The notes beneath the pieces are model-generated. The model was not told where the DNA came from, did not search any database, and saw only the letters and a program-made list of their open reading frames with translations. Shown here piece after piece: positions 5,841 to 12,770 of a stretch of 12,770 bases of DNA. The translations under genes and the position numbers were made by a program. Within the stretch, counting starts at the first letter, position 1; each line of letters begins with the position of its first letter. The stretch is from JBGPTK01 sp041497605 (GTDB taxonomy: Bacteria > Acidobacteriota > Terriglobia > Acidiferrales > UBA7541): the NCBI GenBank assembly GCA_041497605.1, contig JBGQGW010000100.1:1-12770 (forward strand). Reading direction: 5' to 3'.

Positions 5841-6956
5841 GTGACCACGCCGGCAACCGCTGAGCTTCGTAAAACCGCGCTGAATTCCACTCACCGCCGA
5901 TTGGGCGCCAAAATGGTGAACTTCGGCGGCTGGGATATGCCCGTCGAGTATTCCGGTATCCTGGCCGAGCATCAGGCGGTGCGAACCAGGGCTGGATTGT
6001 TCGACGTCAGCCACATGGGTGAGATCGAGATTCGCGGACCAGAGGCGCTCGAACTTGTGCAGTTCGTCACCTGCAATGATGCCGCCAAGCTGGTGATCGG
6101 CCAGGCGCAGTATTCGGGCCTGATGACGCCGAGGGGAACGTTTGTTGATGACCTGCTCGTCCACAAAATTTCAGATACTCACTTTCTGCTCTGCGTGAAC
6201 GCGAGCAATCAGGACAAGGATTTCGATCACATTCTCCGATACAACCGCTTCGGCGCGGATACGGAGAATGCCGGGCCGCGATACTCACAGCTCGCCATTC
6301 AGGGACCCGAGGCGGAGGCGCTGTTGCAGCAGTTTACCAAGGTGCCGCTCGATTCCCTCCACTACTATCATTTTGCGTTTGGCAGAGTGAATGGCGTGGA
6401 CTGCTTGATTGCGCGAACGGGCTATACGGGCGAAGATGGCTTCGAAATTTATTTCTCCCCCGAACACTCCGAAAAAATGTGGGACTATCTGCTCGACGCG
6501 GGCCAGGCGATTGGAATGATCCCTTGTGGTCTCGGCGCGCGGAACACCTTGCGCTTGGAAGCAGCCATGTGTCTTTACGGCCATGAAATCGATGATTCCA
6601 CAACCCCGTGGGAAGCAGGCCTTGCTTGGATTTGCAAGCCGGAAAAGGGCGATTTTCTCGGTCGCGATATACTGATTGCGCAGAGACGAAAAGGCGTCGA
6701 GCGGAAATTGATCGGCTTCGAGATGCTGGAACGGCTGATCGCGCGCGACGGCTATGTGGTGTCCCATGACGGCCAGGAAGTAGGCCGAGTTACCAGCGGC
6801 GGCCCGGCGCCATTTTTGAAGAAGAATATCGGCATGGCTTATGTGCCTCCGGAACTAGCGGTCGTTGGCACGAAAATCGAAGTTGTTGTGCGTGGACAAG
6901 CGTCCCCAGCGCGGATTGTCGAGTTGCCTTTCTATAAGCGGCCGAAATCAAAGTAA
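5841..6956 (+). CDS. gcvT: Glycine cleavage system T-protein (aminomethyltransferase)
   Basis: GcvT takes the aminomethyl group from lipoylated H-protein, releases ammonia, and makes 5,10-methylene-THF. Family motifs are complete: LGAKMVNFGGWDMPVEYSG (21-39), TRAGLFDVSHMGEI (49-62), RGTFVDDLL with the Asp pair at about 103-104 (the conserved catalytic Asp lies here), ARTGYTGEDGFEIY, GLGARNTLRLEAAM, TPWEAGL and GRVTSGGPAP near the C-terminus. GTG 5841 gives 371 residues, the normal family length. ATG 5799 would add 14 residues not seen in the family and falls inside the candidate -10 element. The Shine-Dalgarno before GTG 5841 is weak. It is the first gene of a four-gene operon; gcvH follows after 52 bp. 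Confidence 0.94.
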   Translation: MTTPATAELRKTALNSTHRRLGAKMVNFGGWDMPVEYSGILAEHQAVRTRAGLFDVSHMGEIEIRGPEALELVQFVTCNDAAKLVIGQAQYSGLMTPRGTFVDDLLVHKISDTHFLLCVNASNQDKDFDHILRYNRFGADTENAGPRYSQLAIQGPEAEALLQQFTKVPLDSLHYYHFAFGRVNGVDCLIARTGYTGEDGFEIYFSPEHSEKMWDYLLDAGQAIGMIPCGLGARNTLRLEAAMCLYGHEIDDSTTPWEAGLAWICKPEKGDFLGRDILIAQRRKGVERKLIGFEMLERLIARDGYVVSHDGQEVGRVTSGGPAPFLKKNIGMAYVPPELAVVGTKIEVVVRGQASPARIVELPFYKRPKSK

Positions 6957-6965
6957 GGTAGCGGC

Positions 6966-6981
6966 CAGAATAACGATTCTG
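6966..6981 (+). other. Small intra-operon hairpin between gcvT and gcvH
   Basis: CAGAAT-AACG-ATTCTG forms a 6-bp stem with a 4-base loop, 17 nt upstream of the gcvH Shine-Dalgarno. It has no U-run. It might adjust mRNA processing so that H-protein is made in excess, but this is speculative. Confidence 0.25.
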
Positions 6982-7008
6982 TCGGACTGACACAACGAAG
7001 GAGCGGCA

Positions 7009-7407
7009 ATGTACCCAGCGGATTTCCGCTACACGAAAGAACACGAGTGGATCAAGGTGGATGGCGATAGCGGCACCGTAGGCATCACCGACTATGCGCA
7101 GCATGAATTGGGCGACGTGGTTTTCGTGGAATTGCCGAAGGTAGGCACGAAGCTGAATGCCGGGCAATCCCTGGGCACCGTGGAATCCGTCAAGGCGGTG
7201 AGCGAAATCTATTGCCCCGTCGGCGGCGAGGTCACCGCGGTGAATTCGGCGCTGGCGGAAGCGCCTGAAAAATTGAACCAGGACCCGCACGGCGCGGCAT
7301 GGCTGGTGAAACTGAAGCTTGCGAATAAGAGTGAAGCGCAATCGTTAATGGACGCGGCGGCCTATGAAGCCTACATCGCCGCCAAAGACAAGGAAGCCTC
7401 GGCCTGA
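7009..7407 (+). CDS. gcvH: Glycine cleavage system H-protein (lipoyl carrier)
   Basis: GcvH carries the aminomethyl intermediate on a lipoyl-lysine arm between the P, T and L proteins. The 132-residue product has the family start FRYTKEHEWIKVDGD (6-20), ITDYAQHELGDVVFVELP (26-43), and the lipoylation motif GTVESVKAVSEI with Lys62 as the modified residue. GGEVTAVN, LNQDPHGAAWLVKL and a short charged tail follow. The ATG has a strong AAGGAG site 5 nt upstream, the best in the operon, in keeping with a high demand for H-protein. Its TGA overlaps the gcvPA ATG (TGATG), indicating coupled translation. Confidence 0.97.
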   Translation: MYPADFRYTKEHEWIKVDGDSGTVGITDYAQHELGDVVFVELPKVGTKLNAGQSLGTVESVKAVSEIYCPVGGEVTAVNSALAEAPEKLNQDPHGAAWLVKLKLANKSEAQSLMDAAAYEAYIAAKDKEASA

Positions 7408-8753
7408 TGCGCTATCTCCCCAAGAGCCCCTCCGAGCGCGAGGAGATGCTCAAGGCCATTGGCGCAAAGTCCGTTGAAGAGCTTTTTCAGTCGATCCCCG
7501 CAAAATTCCGGCTCAAGGAACCGCTGCGCCTGCCCGGACCACTTTCCGAACAGGAAATTGTCAGCTACTTTCGCGCGCGCGCTGAAGAAAATGCGCGTGG
7601 CTTCACGTCGTTTCTCGGCGCCGGCGTTTACCAGCATCTGAGTTCGGTTGTGCCGGACGCGATTGTGCAGCGTGGCGAGTTTCTGACCTCGTACACGCCT
7701 TACCAAGCCGAAATCAGCCAGGGAACACTGACCGCGATCTTCGAGTTTCAAACGCTGATGGCCCAAATCACTGGCCAGGAAGTCGCGAACGCCTCGATGT
7801 ATGACGGCTCGACCGCGCTCACCGAGGCCGTTCTCATGGCGGAACGGCTGACGAGCCGCCGGCGCGTCCTGGTCGCGCGCACTTTGCATCCTGAGTACCG
7901 GCAAGTTTTGCAAACCTACGCGAAACATCTCGGCCTGAAAGTGGAAGAGATCGGATTTACGGCCACAGGCCAAATCGATTTGCCCGCGCTCAGCGCTGCG
8001 GGACTCGCCGACGTTGCCGCCGTGGCCGTGCAATCGCCGAATTTCTTCGGAGTGGTGGAATCGATTCCCCCTTTGGCGGAAGCTGTGCACTCGAGCGGCG
8101 CCTTGCTGGTCACCGCAATCACGGAAGCCGTCTCGCTGGGTTTGTTGCGTCCCCCCGTGGAAGCCGATATCGTCGCGATGGAAGGTCAAAGCTTCGGCGT
8201 TCCGCCGAGCTACGGCGGCCCGTATGTTGGCGTCATCGCCACGCGCGATAAGTATGTGCGGCAAATGCCGGGACGACTGGCCGGGCAAACCACCGACGCT
8301 GCCGGGCGGCGTGGCTTTGTTCTGACATTGGCAACGCGCGAACAACATATTCGCCGCGAGAAGGCCACTTCAAACATCTGCACCAACGAAGCCTTGTATG
8401 CGCTGGCTGCAACGATTCATCTTTGCCTGCTGGGAAAGGAAGGCCTGCGCGAAATGGCTGAGCAGAATTTGGCGAAGGCGCGCTTCGCGCAGGCGGAACT
8501 CGAAAAAATTCCGGGTGTGAAAGCGGCGTTTTCAGGACCGGCGTTCAATGAATTCGTGCTGGAATTTCCCCGCTCGATGAAGATGATCAATGCCGAATTG
8601 TTGCGCGAGAAAATCATCGGCCCGCTGCCGCTGGGCCACTTCTATCCCGATCAAACCAAACGCGGGCTGGTCTGCGTGACGGAAACAATGCCGCGCGCGG
8701 AGATCGAGCGATTGGCGGAGTGCATCAAACGTATTTTATCGAAACCGGTGTAA
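7407..8753 (+). CDS. gcvPA: Glycine dehydrogenase (decarboxylating) subunit 1
   Basis: This is the alpha half of a split P-protein, which decarboxylates glycine and passes the aminomethyl group to lipoyl-GcvH. The 448 residues match the usual length. Visible family segments are MRYLPKSPSEREEML at the start, GAGVYQHLSSVVPDAI, the SYTPYQAEISQGTLTAIFEF region, YDGSTALTEAVLMA (from about 132), AVAVQSPNFFGVVE, and the active-site-side GQSFGVPPSYGGPYVG followed by MPGRLAGQT. It lacks the PLP-binding lysine, as expected: that residue is in GcvPB. The start overlaps the gcvH stop by one base, and gcvPB follows 18 bp after its TAA. Confidence 0.96.
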   Translation: MRYLPKSPSEREEMLKAIGAKSVEELFQSIPAKFRLKEPLRLPGPLSEQEIVSYFRARAEENARGFTSFLGAGVYQHLSSVVPDAIVQRGEFLTSYTPYQAEISQGTLTAIFEFQTLMAQITGQEVANASMYDGSTALTEAVLMAERLTSRRRVLVARTLHPEYRQVLQTYAKHLGLKVEEIGFTATGQIDLPALSAAGLADVAAVAVQSPNFFGVVESIPPLAEAVHSSGALLVTAITEAVSLGLLRPPVEADIVAMEGQSFGVPPSYGGPYVGVIATRDKYVRQMPGRLAGQTTDAAGRRGFVLTLATREQHIRREKATSNICTNEALYALAATIHLCLLGKEGLREMAEQNLAKARFAQAELEKIPGVKAAFSGPAFNEFVLEFPRSMKMINAELLREKIIGPLPLGHFYPDQTKRGLVCVTETMPRAEIERLAECIKRILSKPV

Positions 8754-8754
8754 G

Positions 8755-8761
8755 AAAAGGA
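8755..8761 (+). promoter_or_regulatory. Shine-Dalgarno that supports a TTG start for gcvPB
   Basis: AAAAGGA just after the gcvPA stop lies 10 nt before TTG 8772. No in-frame ATG occurs before the conserved MYPLGSCTMKYNP region, so the rare TTG start is the best choice. Confidence 0.55.
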
Positions 8762-8771
8762 CTCGAAACAC

Positions 8772-10265
8772 TTGAGCGAGAAATCATCCAAGATCAAGAA
8801 GGTCCGGCCAAACATCAGCCAGAATGAAGGGCTGATCTTCGAAAGGTCGGCGCCCGGCAAGCGCGGCTTCGAATTGCCGCCACTCGACGTGCCGCCGGTG
8901 GACGCAGCCAAAGCCCTTGGCTCGAAATTCGTGCACGAGCAAATCGAAGGATTCCCCGAAGTCAGCGAAATCGAAGTGATTCGCCACTTCACTCGTCTTT
9001 CCACCTGGAATTACGCGATCGACTTGGGCATGTATCCGCTGGGCTCCTGCACGATGAAGTACAATCCGCGCGTGAATGAATTCGTCGCCCGGTTGGATGG
9101 ACTCGCCACAGAGCATCCTTATCAGCCGGTGGAACTAGCGCAAGGCTGCCTGCGAATTCTCAACGACTTGCAAAAATGCCTGCTTGAGATTACCGGCATG
9201 GACGCGGTAACGCTGGAGCCCGCCGCTGGCGCGCAGGGCGAACTGACGGGTTTGTTGCTGATTCGCGCGTACCTGGAAAGCCGCGGCGACGCGCGCAAGA
9301 AAGTGTTAATTCCGGATTCGGCGCACGGAACGAACCCGGCGTCCGTGGTCATCGCAGGGTACGAAGTACAGAACATCAAATCAAACGCGCGCGGACAACT
9401 GGATACCGATCATCTACGCGAATTCGTCACCGAAGACGTTGCCGCACTGATGATCACCAATCCCTCCACCATCGGCGTCTTCGAAGAGCGCATCGCCGAA
9501 ATTGCGGAAATTCTACATGAGCGTGGCGCCTGTCTTTATATGGATGGCGCCAACATGAACGCGCTCGCCGGCGTTACGCGCCCCGGTGACTTCGGCGTTG
9601 ACGTCATGCACTTGAACCTGCACAAGACTTTTTCGACTCCGCATGGCGGTGGCGGGCCAGGCGCGGGACCGGTAATGGTCAAAAAAATATTCGAGCCATT
9701 TCTGCCCGTGCCAGTGGTGTTCGAAAAAGAAGGTGGACGGCTGGCGCTGGATGCCAACCGGCCGAGATCCATCGGGCGCGTTCGTGCCTACTGCGGGAAT
9801 TTCGGAGTTTTGCTGCGAGCGTTGGCTTATACGCTGGCCTATGGCCCCGGCATCCGGCAGGTCACCGAAGACGCCGTGGTAAATGCGAATTACATCCGCA
9901 AGGGACTCGAACCTTATTTCGACTTGCCGTACAACCTGCCATCGATGCACGAAGTCGTCTTCAGTGACGCGCGCCAGAAGAAACACGGAGTAAACACGAT
10001 GGACATCGCCAAGCGCCTGATCGACTACGGCTTCCATCCTTATACGACAGCCTTCCCACTGATCGTTCCCGGCGCGATGATGATCGAGCCGACCGAATCG
10101 GAATCGAAAGAAGAATGTGATCTATTCATCGACGCGATGCGTTCGATAGCCGAGGAAGCGGCGACGAATCCAGAACTCGTGAAAACGGCGCCGCACTCCA
10201 CACGAATCGGGCGCCTCGATGAAGTGGGCGCGGCACGCAAACCCATCCTCCGCTGGAAGCCCTAA
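8772..10265 (+). CDS. gcvPB: Glycine dehydrogenase (decarboxylating) subunit 2
   Basis: This is the PLP-binding beta half of the split P-protein; it works as a heteromer with GcvPA. The family start is LIFERSAPGKRGFELPPLDV, then EVSEIEVIRHFTRLSTWNY and the very conserved GMYPLGSCTMKYNPRVNE. LEPAAGAQGELTGLL, PDSAHGTNPASV, TNPSTIGVFE, MDGANMNAL and NLHKTFSTPHGGGGPGAGP follow. Lys285 in HKTFS is the expected Schiff-base lysine. The C-terminus holds FHPYTTAFPLIVPGAMMIEPTE (split here as FHPYTTAFPL and VPGAMMIEPTE) and SKEECDLF. At 497 residues it is slightly longer than usual, owing to a charged N-terminus (SEKSSKIKKVRPN). The start is TTG. It is the last gene of the operon, facing the M48 gene across 68 bp. 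Confidence 0.95.
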   Translation: MSEKSSKIKKVRPNISQNEGLIFERSAPGKRGFELPPLDVPPVDAAKALGSKFVHEQIEGFPEVSEIEVIRHFTRLSTWNYAIDLGMYPLGSCTMKYNPRVNEFVARLDGLATEHPYQPVELAQGCLRILNDLQKCLLEITGMDAVTLEPAAGAQGELTGLLLIRAYLESRGDARKKVLIPDSAHGTNPASVVIAGYEVQNIKSNARGQLDTDHLREFVTEDVAALMITNPSTIGVFEERIAEIAEILHERGACLYMDGANMNALAGVTRPGDFGVDVMHLNLHKTFSTPHGGGGPGAGPVMVKKIFEPFLPVPVVFEKEGGRLALDANRPRSIGRVRAYCGNFGVLLRALAYTLAYGPGIRQVTEDAVVNANYIRKGLEPYFDLPYNLPSMHEVVFSDARQKKHGVNTMDIAKRLIDYGFHPYTTAFPLIVPGAMMIEPTESESKEECDLFIDAMRSIAEEAATNPELVKTAPHSTRIGRLDEVGAARKPILRWKP

Positions 10266-10333
10266 ATTTTTCGCCGGAGAATCCTCCGCAGACGCAGCGC
10301 TCGCGAAATCAGGCGATCCAATTCCGAAATATT

Positions 10334-11788
10334 CTAATAGCAGGAGAACTTCACGGAATCGACCAACGACTGAAAAGCGTGCTCGTAATTGTCGAATTCG
10401 TTCTTGGGCGCCACAGCTAGAATGTAAAAGAGGCTGTCCGAGCACGAGGCTGTAATCAGCCAATCGGATTCCCGCCCGCCTAATGGCGAGTCATTTTCCA
10501 GATAAATCGAAAGTGCCGGCTTGCCGTTGAGCCGCATCTGTTGCCGCGGCCGGACAACATTCATGTGCGGGTTGGACTGCTGTAAATTGCTCAACAATTG
10601 AGTGGTGGCGCCGTCGAGCGATACATTCCCGCCTGAATTTTTCTGCAAGTCGAAGAGATTCACCGTCACCCCGTAAGCCAGCGCGGAATTGCCGTTGCCG
10701 AGATCCACAATTCCGCCATCCGGCGCAAAGGTCATCGCGCCTTGATCTCCAGTCTTGCGCCAGTTTGCCGGATATTGCAGGCTCAAAGGGCCGCTCTGAT
10801 ATTTCTGCGAAGTCTGCGATGGCGGTTCCGGCCGGCCCTGATTTCCGCTGGGCTGAGCGTCACCGGCCGGCCCTGCGCGATTGCCCTTGGCCGGCGGCGG
10901 CGCCAAGGAATGGAGGTAGTGCTTGATCTCTGCGAACTCTTTGGAGTTCATCTTATAGCCTTCCGGCGGTCCTCCGAGCTTGTCCACCTCTTCGTTGACG
11001 CGCTCGATGCGATTATCGGGGTTTGGGTGATCGCTGAAAAATTCAACGGGCTTGTTTCCCTTGCTCGCCGCTTGAATTTTCTCGAAGAACTGCGCCATCG
11101 CGCGAGGATCATAGCCGGTATCGTAAAGGATCTGCGTTCCCAGGATGTCGGCCTGGCTCTCGTCCGTGCGCGACATTCTCAGGAATACGGATTGCATCGT
11201 GAAGCCCGCGGTCAGTTCCGTCATCAGGCTCCCCACCGAGCCACTGCCTAGAAATGCACCCAGAAGATTCAATCCGTTCTCAGCCAAATATTGCTTGGAA
11301 GCCTGGTTCGTGCCGTGGCGCAAAACGACGTGCGAAGTCTCGTGCGCCATCACGCCGGCAAGTTGCGCTTCATTGTCGGCCGCTTCGATGGTTCCGCGAT
11401 TGATGTAAATATTTCCACCGGGCAGGGCGAAGGCATTGATGGCCATGTCGTTCACACATTTATATTGGAAGGGATAATCAGGAGTGCCGGCGGGCACGTG
11501 GGCGTCCAGCCGATGTCCCAGATCATTTAGATATTTGTCAACGCGTGCGTCCCTCAGCATCGGCAACTGCCGCTCCGCCTGGCGCGATAGCTTCCGTCCC
11601 ATTTCGACGTCCTGCTGCGTGGAGAACAAGTTGAAGCCCGGCTTCAGAGGCGTGCGGTCGGCGTGGGCGGCCGCAGTAAGACCGAGGGCGAAAAACAGCA
11701 TTAGAGCGGCTTGCACCACTTTGCTGGCCACTGATCTTTTGCCTCGCGTGCCTCGCGCGCTCTGCATCCGCGCGTGTGAATTCCTCAT
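10334..11788 (-). CDS. Exported M48-family zinc metallopeptidase with extra C-terminal domain
   Basis: The 484-residue product has a long basic N-terminus and a hydrophobic stretch (about 24-43) ending AHA-D, a Sec signal cleaved near 43/44, so it probably acts in the periplasm on misfolded or outer-membrane proteins, as BepA/YfgC-like M48 enzymes do. The catalytic domain shows INAFALPGGNIYINRG (117-132), the zinc motif HETSH (149-153), and the third ligand Glu210 in DESQADILG, then GYDP (225-228) and HPNPDNRIERV (254-264). No TPR repeats are seen. A Pro/Gly-rich linker (296-329) leads to an added beta-rich domain (330-484). ATG 11788 has GGAGG 4 nt upstream; the frame opens to ATG 11821, but its AAGGA directly abuts the ATG, so 11788 is preferred. 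The gene is likely transcribed alone. Confidence 0.9.
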   Translation of the reverse strand: MRNSHARMQSARGTRGKRSVASKVVQAALMLFFALGLTAAAHADRTPLKPGFNLFSTQQDVEMGRKLSRQAERQLPMLRDARVDKYLNDLGHRLDAHVPAGTPDYPFQYKCVNDMAINAFALPGGNIYINRGTIEAADNEAQLAGVMAHETSHVVLRHGTNQASKQYLAENGLNLLGAFLGSGSVGSLMTELTAGFTMQSVFLRMSRTDESQADILGTQILYDTGYDPRAMAQFFEKIQAASKGNKPVEFFSDHPNPDNRIERVNEEVDKLGGPPEGYKMNSKEFAEIKHYLHSLAPPPAKGNRAGPAGDAQPSGNQGRPEPPSQTSQKYQSGPLSLQYPANWRKTGDQGAMTFAPDGGIVDLGNGNSALAYGVTVNLFDLQKNSGGNVSLDGATTQLLSNLQQSNPHMNVVRPRQQMRLNGKPALSIYLENDSPLGGRESDWLITASCSDSLFYILAVAPKNEFDNYEHAFQSLVDSVKFSCY

Positions 11789-11826
11789 GCTTCCTCCGTG
11801 GGCCTCTCCCGCGATCCTCATTCCTT

Positions 11827-11849
11827 GCCCCGTTAGATGACGACGGGGC
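11827..11849 (-). other. GC-rich hairpin in the M48 gene leader
   Basis: On the plus strand GCCCCGT (11827-11833) pairs perfectly with ACGGGGC (11843-11849) around a 9-base loop. In the M48 transcript it would lie about 38 nt before the start codon. It could stabilise the leader or influence translation; no T-run, so not a terminator. Confidence 0.35.
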
Positions 11850-11920
11850 GCGCCGAGTTTCTCGCCAAAGCGGCAGAACTAGGCAATAGCGCAGGTGCAA
11901 TGGCATTCGCGCACAAGTTC

Positions 11921-11949
11921 ACTATACCGAATCTTTGAATGGGAATGAA
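11921..11949 (-). promoter_or_regulatory. Candidate promoter of the M48 gene
   Basis: Minus-strand TTCATT (11949-11944) and TATAGT (11926-11921) are separated by 17 bp. The -10 matches consensus at 5 of 6, the -35 at 3 of 6. The start would be near 11914, giving a leader of about 125 nt that contains the hairpin at 11827-11849. Confidence 0.4.
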
Positions 11950-12062
11950 TTATCGGAAGGAAGCGTGGGTGAATAAGATTGCCCGTGGGCTGCCGTCCCT
12001 CGCGAGGTTACGCATTGCAAGGGTGACGCAAGATCTCAATGACGTCTGGTACGCACACGCAG

Positions 12063-12101
12063 GAATGCCCGAACCACAAATAAGGATGTTCGCGGGCGTT
12101 C
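12063..12101 (-). terminator. Inverted repeat downstream of the Clp-like gene, possible terminator
   Basis: GAATGCC (12063-12069) pairs with GGCGTTC (12095-12101, one T-G pair), and CGAAC (12070-12074) pairs with GTTCG (12088-12092). Together they form a 12-bp stem with a 2-base bulge and 13-base loop, starting about 20 nt past the stop of the minus-strand gene. There is no U-run after it, so termination is uncertain. Confidence 0.3.
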
Positions 12102-12121
12102 GAGCGAGACTTCAAGTTAAC

Positions 12122-12770
12122 TTACGTTCGAGTGTCCGCTTTGATCTTGTCGACCGAAGAATGCCGCGGGGTTCGCGCATTCACTGGCCGCACGGGTGAT
12201 GTAACGGACGGACGAGGAGTCGGTGATTCGGCTACCACATTTGCGGCTGGCTGCTCCACGGGACGCCCGTCGACGCCTGCCGCAGCAACTTGCGCGGTTA
12301 TTTGAGAAGCCGGAGATTCGACTGCCACGAGCGCACCTTCGTCTTCCTTAATGAAAACGAGCCGGCTTTGTGCTTCATTCCAATCGATGCACAGCACATC
12401 GCCAATGGCCACTTGATCGGTGGCGAGCAGGCTCGCCAGTGGATAGACTAGATGCCGTTCAATGGAGCGCTTCAAGTGCCGCGCCCCGTACTTCAGGTCC
12501 GTCCCTTCCTTCAGCAGAAAACCGCGCGCCGCCGGCGTTACCCGGAACAGAAACCGCCCCTTGGCCGTTTCCAGCACTCGCTGCTGCACCATGCCCAGCT
12601 CGATCTCCAGAATCAGTTCGAGCTGCTCGGTCCGCAACGGATGAAACACCACCACCTTGTCGATCCGGTTCATGAACTCCGGCGCAAACTTCCGTTTCGC
12701 CGCTTCCGCCGCCGTGCGTTCCACCTTGGCATCCAGACCCACCACTTTTTCCGGCGGCACCGAGGGCGCA
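12122..12770 (-). CDS. Clp/Hsp100-type AAA+ ATPase, C-terminal part
   Basis: The gene is cut by the right window edge; 215 codons up to the TGA at 12122 are visible, with the frame open to 12769. FAPEFMNRID (28-37) is the end of a ClpA/B/C-type AAA+ core, including the Arg of NRID that serves as arginine finger in this family. VFHPLRTEQLELILEIEL starts the C-terminal D2-small domain, with sensor-2 motif YGARHLKR (94-101) and HLVYPLASLL, ending about GDVLCIDW (123-130). These proteins unfold or disaggregate substrates in the cytoplasm. ClpB, ClpC or ClpA cannot be told apart without the N-terminal part, so no symbol is given. After about residue 144 comes a 70-residue Ala/Pro/Val-rich, probably disordered tail not typical of the family. 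Confidence 0.85.
   Translation of the reverse strand, partial: APSVPPEKVVGLDAKVERTAAEAAKRKFAPEFMNRIDKVVVFHPLRTEQLELILEIELGMVQQRVLETAKGRFLFRVTPAARGFLLKEGTDLKYGARHLKRSIERHLVYPLASLLATDQVAIGDVLCIDWNEAQSRLVFIKEDEGALVAVESPASQITAQVAAAGVDGRPVEQPAANVVAESPTPRPSVTSPVRPVNARTPRHSSVDKIKADTRT

Larger units (their letters stand above)
11789..12121. other. 333-bp intergenic region without a convincing gene
   Basis: This stretch separates two minus-strand genes. I see a Shine-Dalgarno for the M48 gene (11793-11797), a hairpin (11827-11849), a candidate minus-strand promoter (11921-11949) and an inverted repeat behind the Clp stop (12063-12101). Open frames here have no Shine-Dalgarno or recognisable protein features. 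No tRNA or riboswitch fold was recognised. Confidence 0.6.

Noticed and set aside
7371..8348. A 325-codon minus-strand open frame opposite gcvPA
   Set aside because: It is antisense to a well-conserved gene, and its sequence is His/Arg/Gln-rich as expected for a shadow frame.
10275..10288. CGGAG-AATC-CTCCG hairpin between convergent gcvPB and the M48 gene as a bidirectional terminator
   Set aside because: The stem is only 5 bp and neither strand has a T-run after it.
11939..12199. An 86-codon plus-strand open frame in the right intergenic region
   Set aside because: It has no Shine-Dalgarno, overlaps the end of the Clp-like gene on the other strand, and shows no recognisable protein features.

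Overview
The window looks like a chromosomal segment of a GC-rich, probably acidobacterial soil bacterium. That placement is inferred from gene content and style: an N-acyl-D-amino-acid deacylase-like amidohydrolase with a secretion signal, a secreted protein of unknown family, a fused FtcD, a split glycine decarboxylase (GcvPA/GcvPB) and a lone M48 peptidase. There is no rRNA gene, and I saw no tRNA, CRISPR array, insertion sequence or phage gene.

Layout. Positions 1-747 (minus) hold the N-terminal half of an exported amidohydrolase. It is divergent from hutI (953-2239, plus), and the roughly 205-bp gap between them carries three short perfect inverted repeats. hutI is followed by ftcD (2346-3887) and a secreted protein of unknown function (3951-4940). 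Two overlapping minus-strand genes come next: a 59-residue protein with 11 cysteines (5403-5582) and a degenerate RsbW-like ATPase-fold protein (4979-5413). A candidate promoter at 5779-5808 then leads into the glycine cleavage operon gcvT-gcvH-gcvPA-gcvPB (5841-10265). The right side is minus strand: a secreted M48 metallopeptidase with an extra C-terminal domain (10334-11788), a 333-bp gap with regulatory-looking structure, and the C-terminal part of a Clp/Hsp100 AAA+ protein with a low-complexity tail (12122 to the window edge).

How the genes work together. HutI makes N-formimino-L-glutamate from imidazolonepropionate. FtcD moves the formimino group to tetrahydrofolate and deaminates it to 5,10-methenyl-THF. 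The Gcv T, H and P proteins make 5,10-methylene-THF from glycine. The plus strand is therefore largely a block for loading the one-carbon folate pool from histidine and glycine. hutH, hutU, the L-protein (lpd) and lipoylation genes are not in the window.

Most of the window is ordinary metabolism. The least explained parts are the Cys-rich protein paired with the degenerate RsbW-like protein, the amidohydrolase whose usual metal-site residues are replaced, the palindromes upstream of hutI, and the two unrecognised protein segments (the secreted protein and the Clp tail). I see no clear evidence of a new defence or mobile system.
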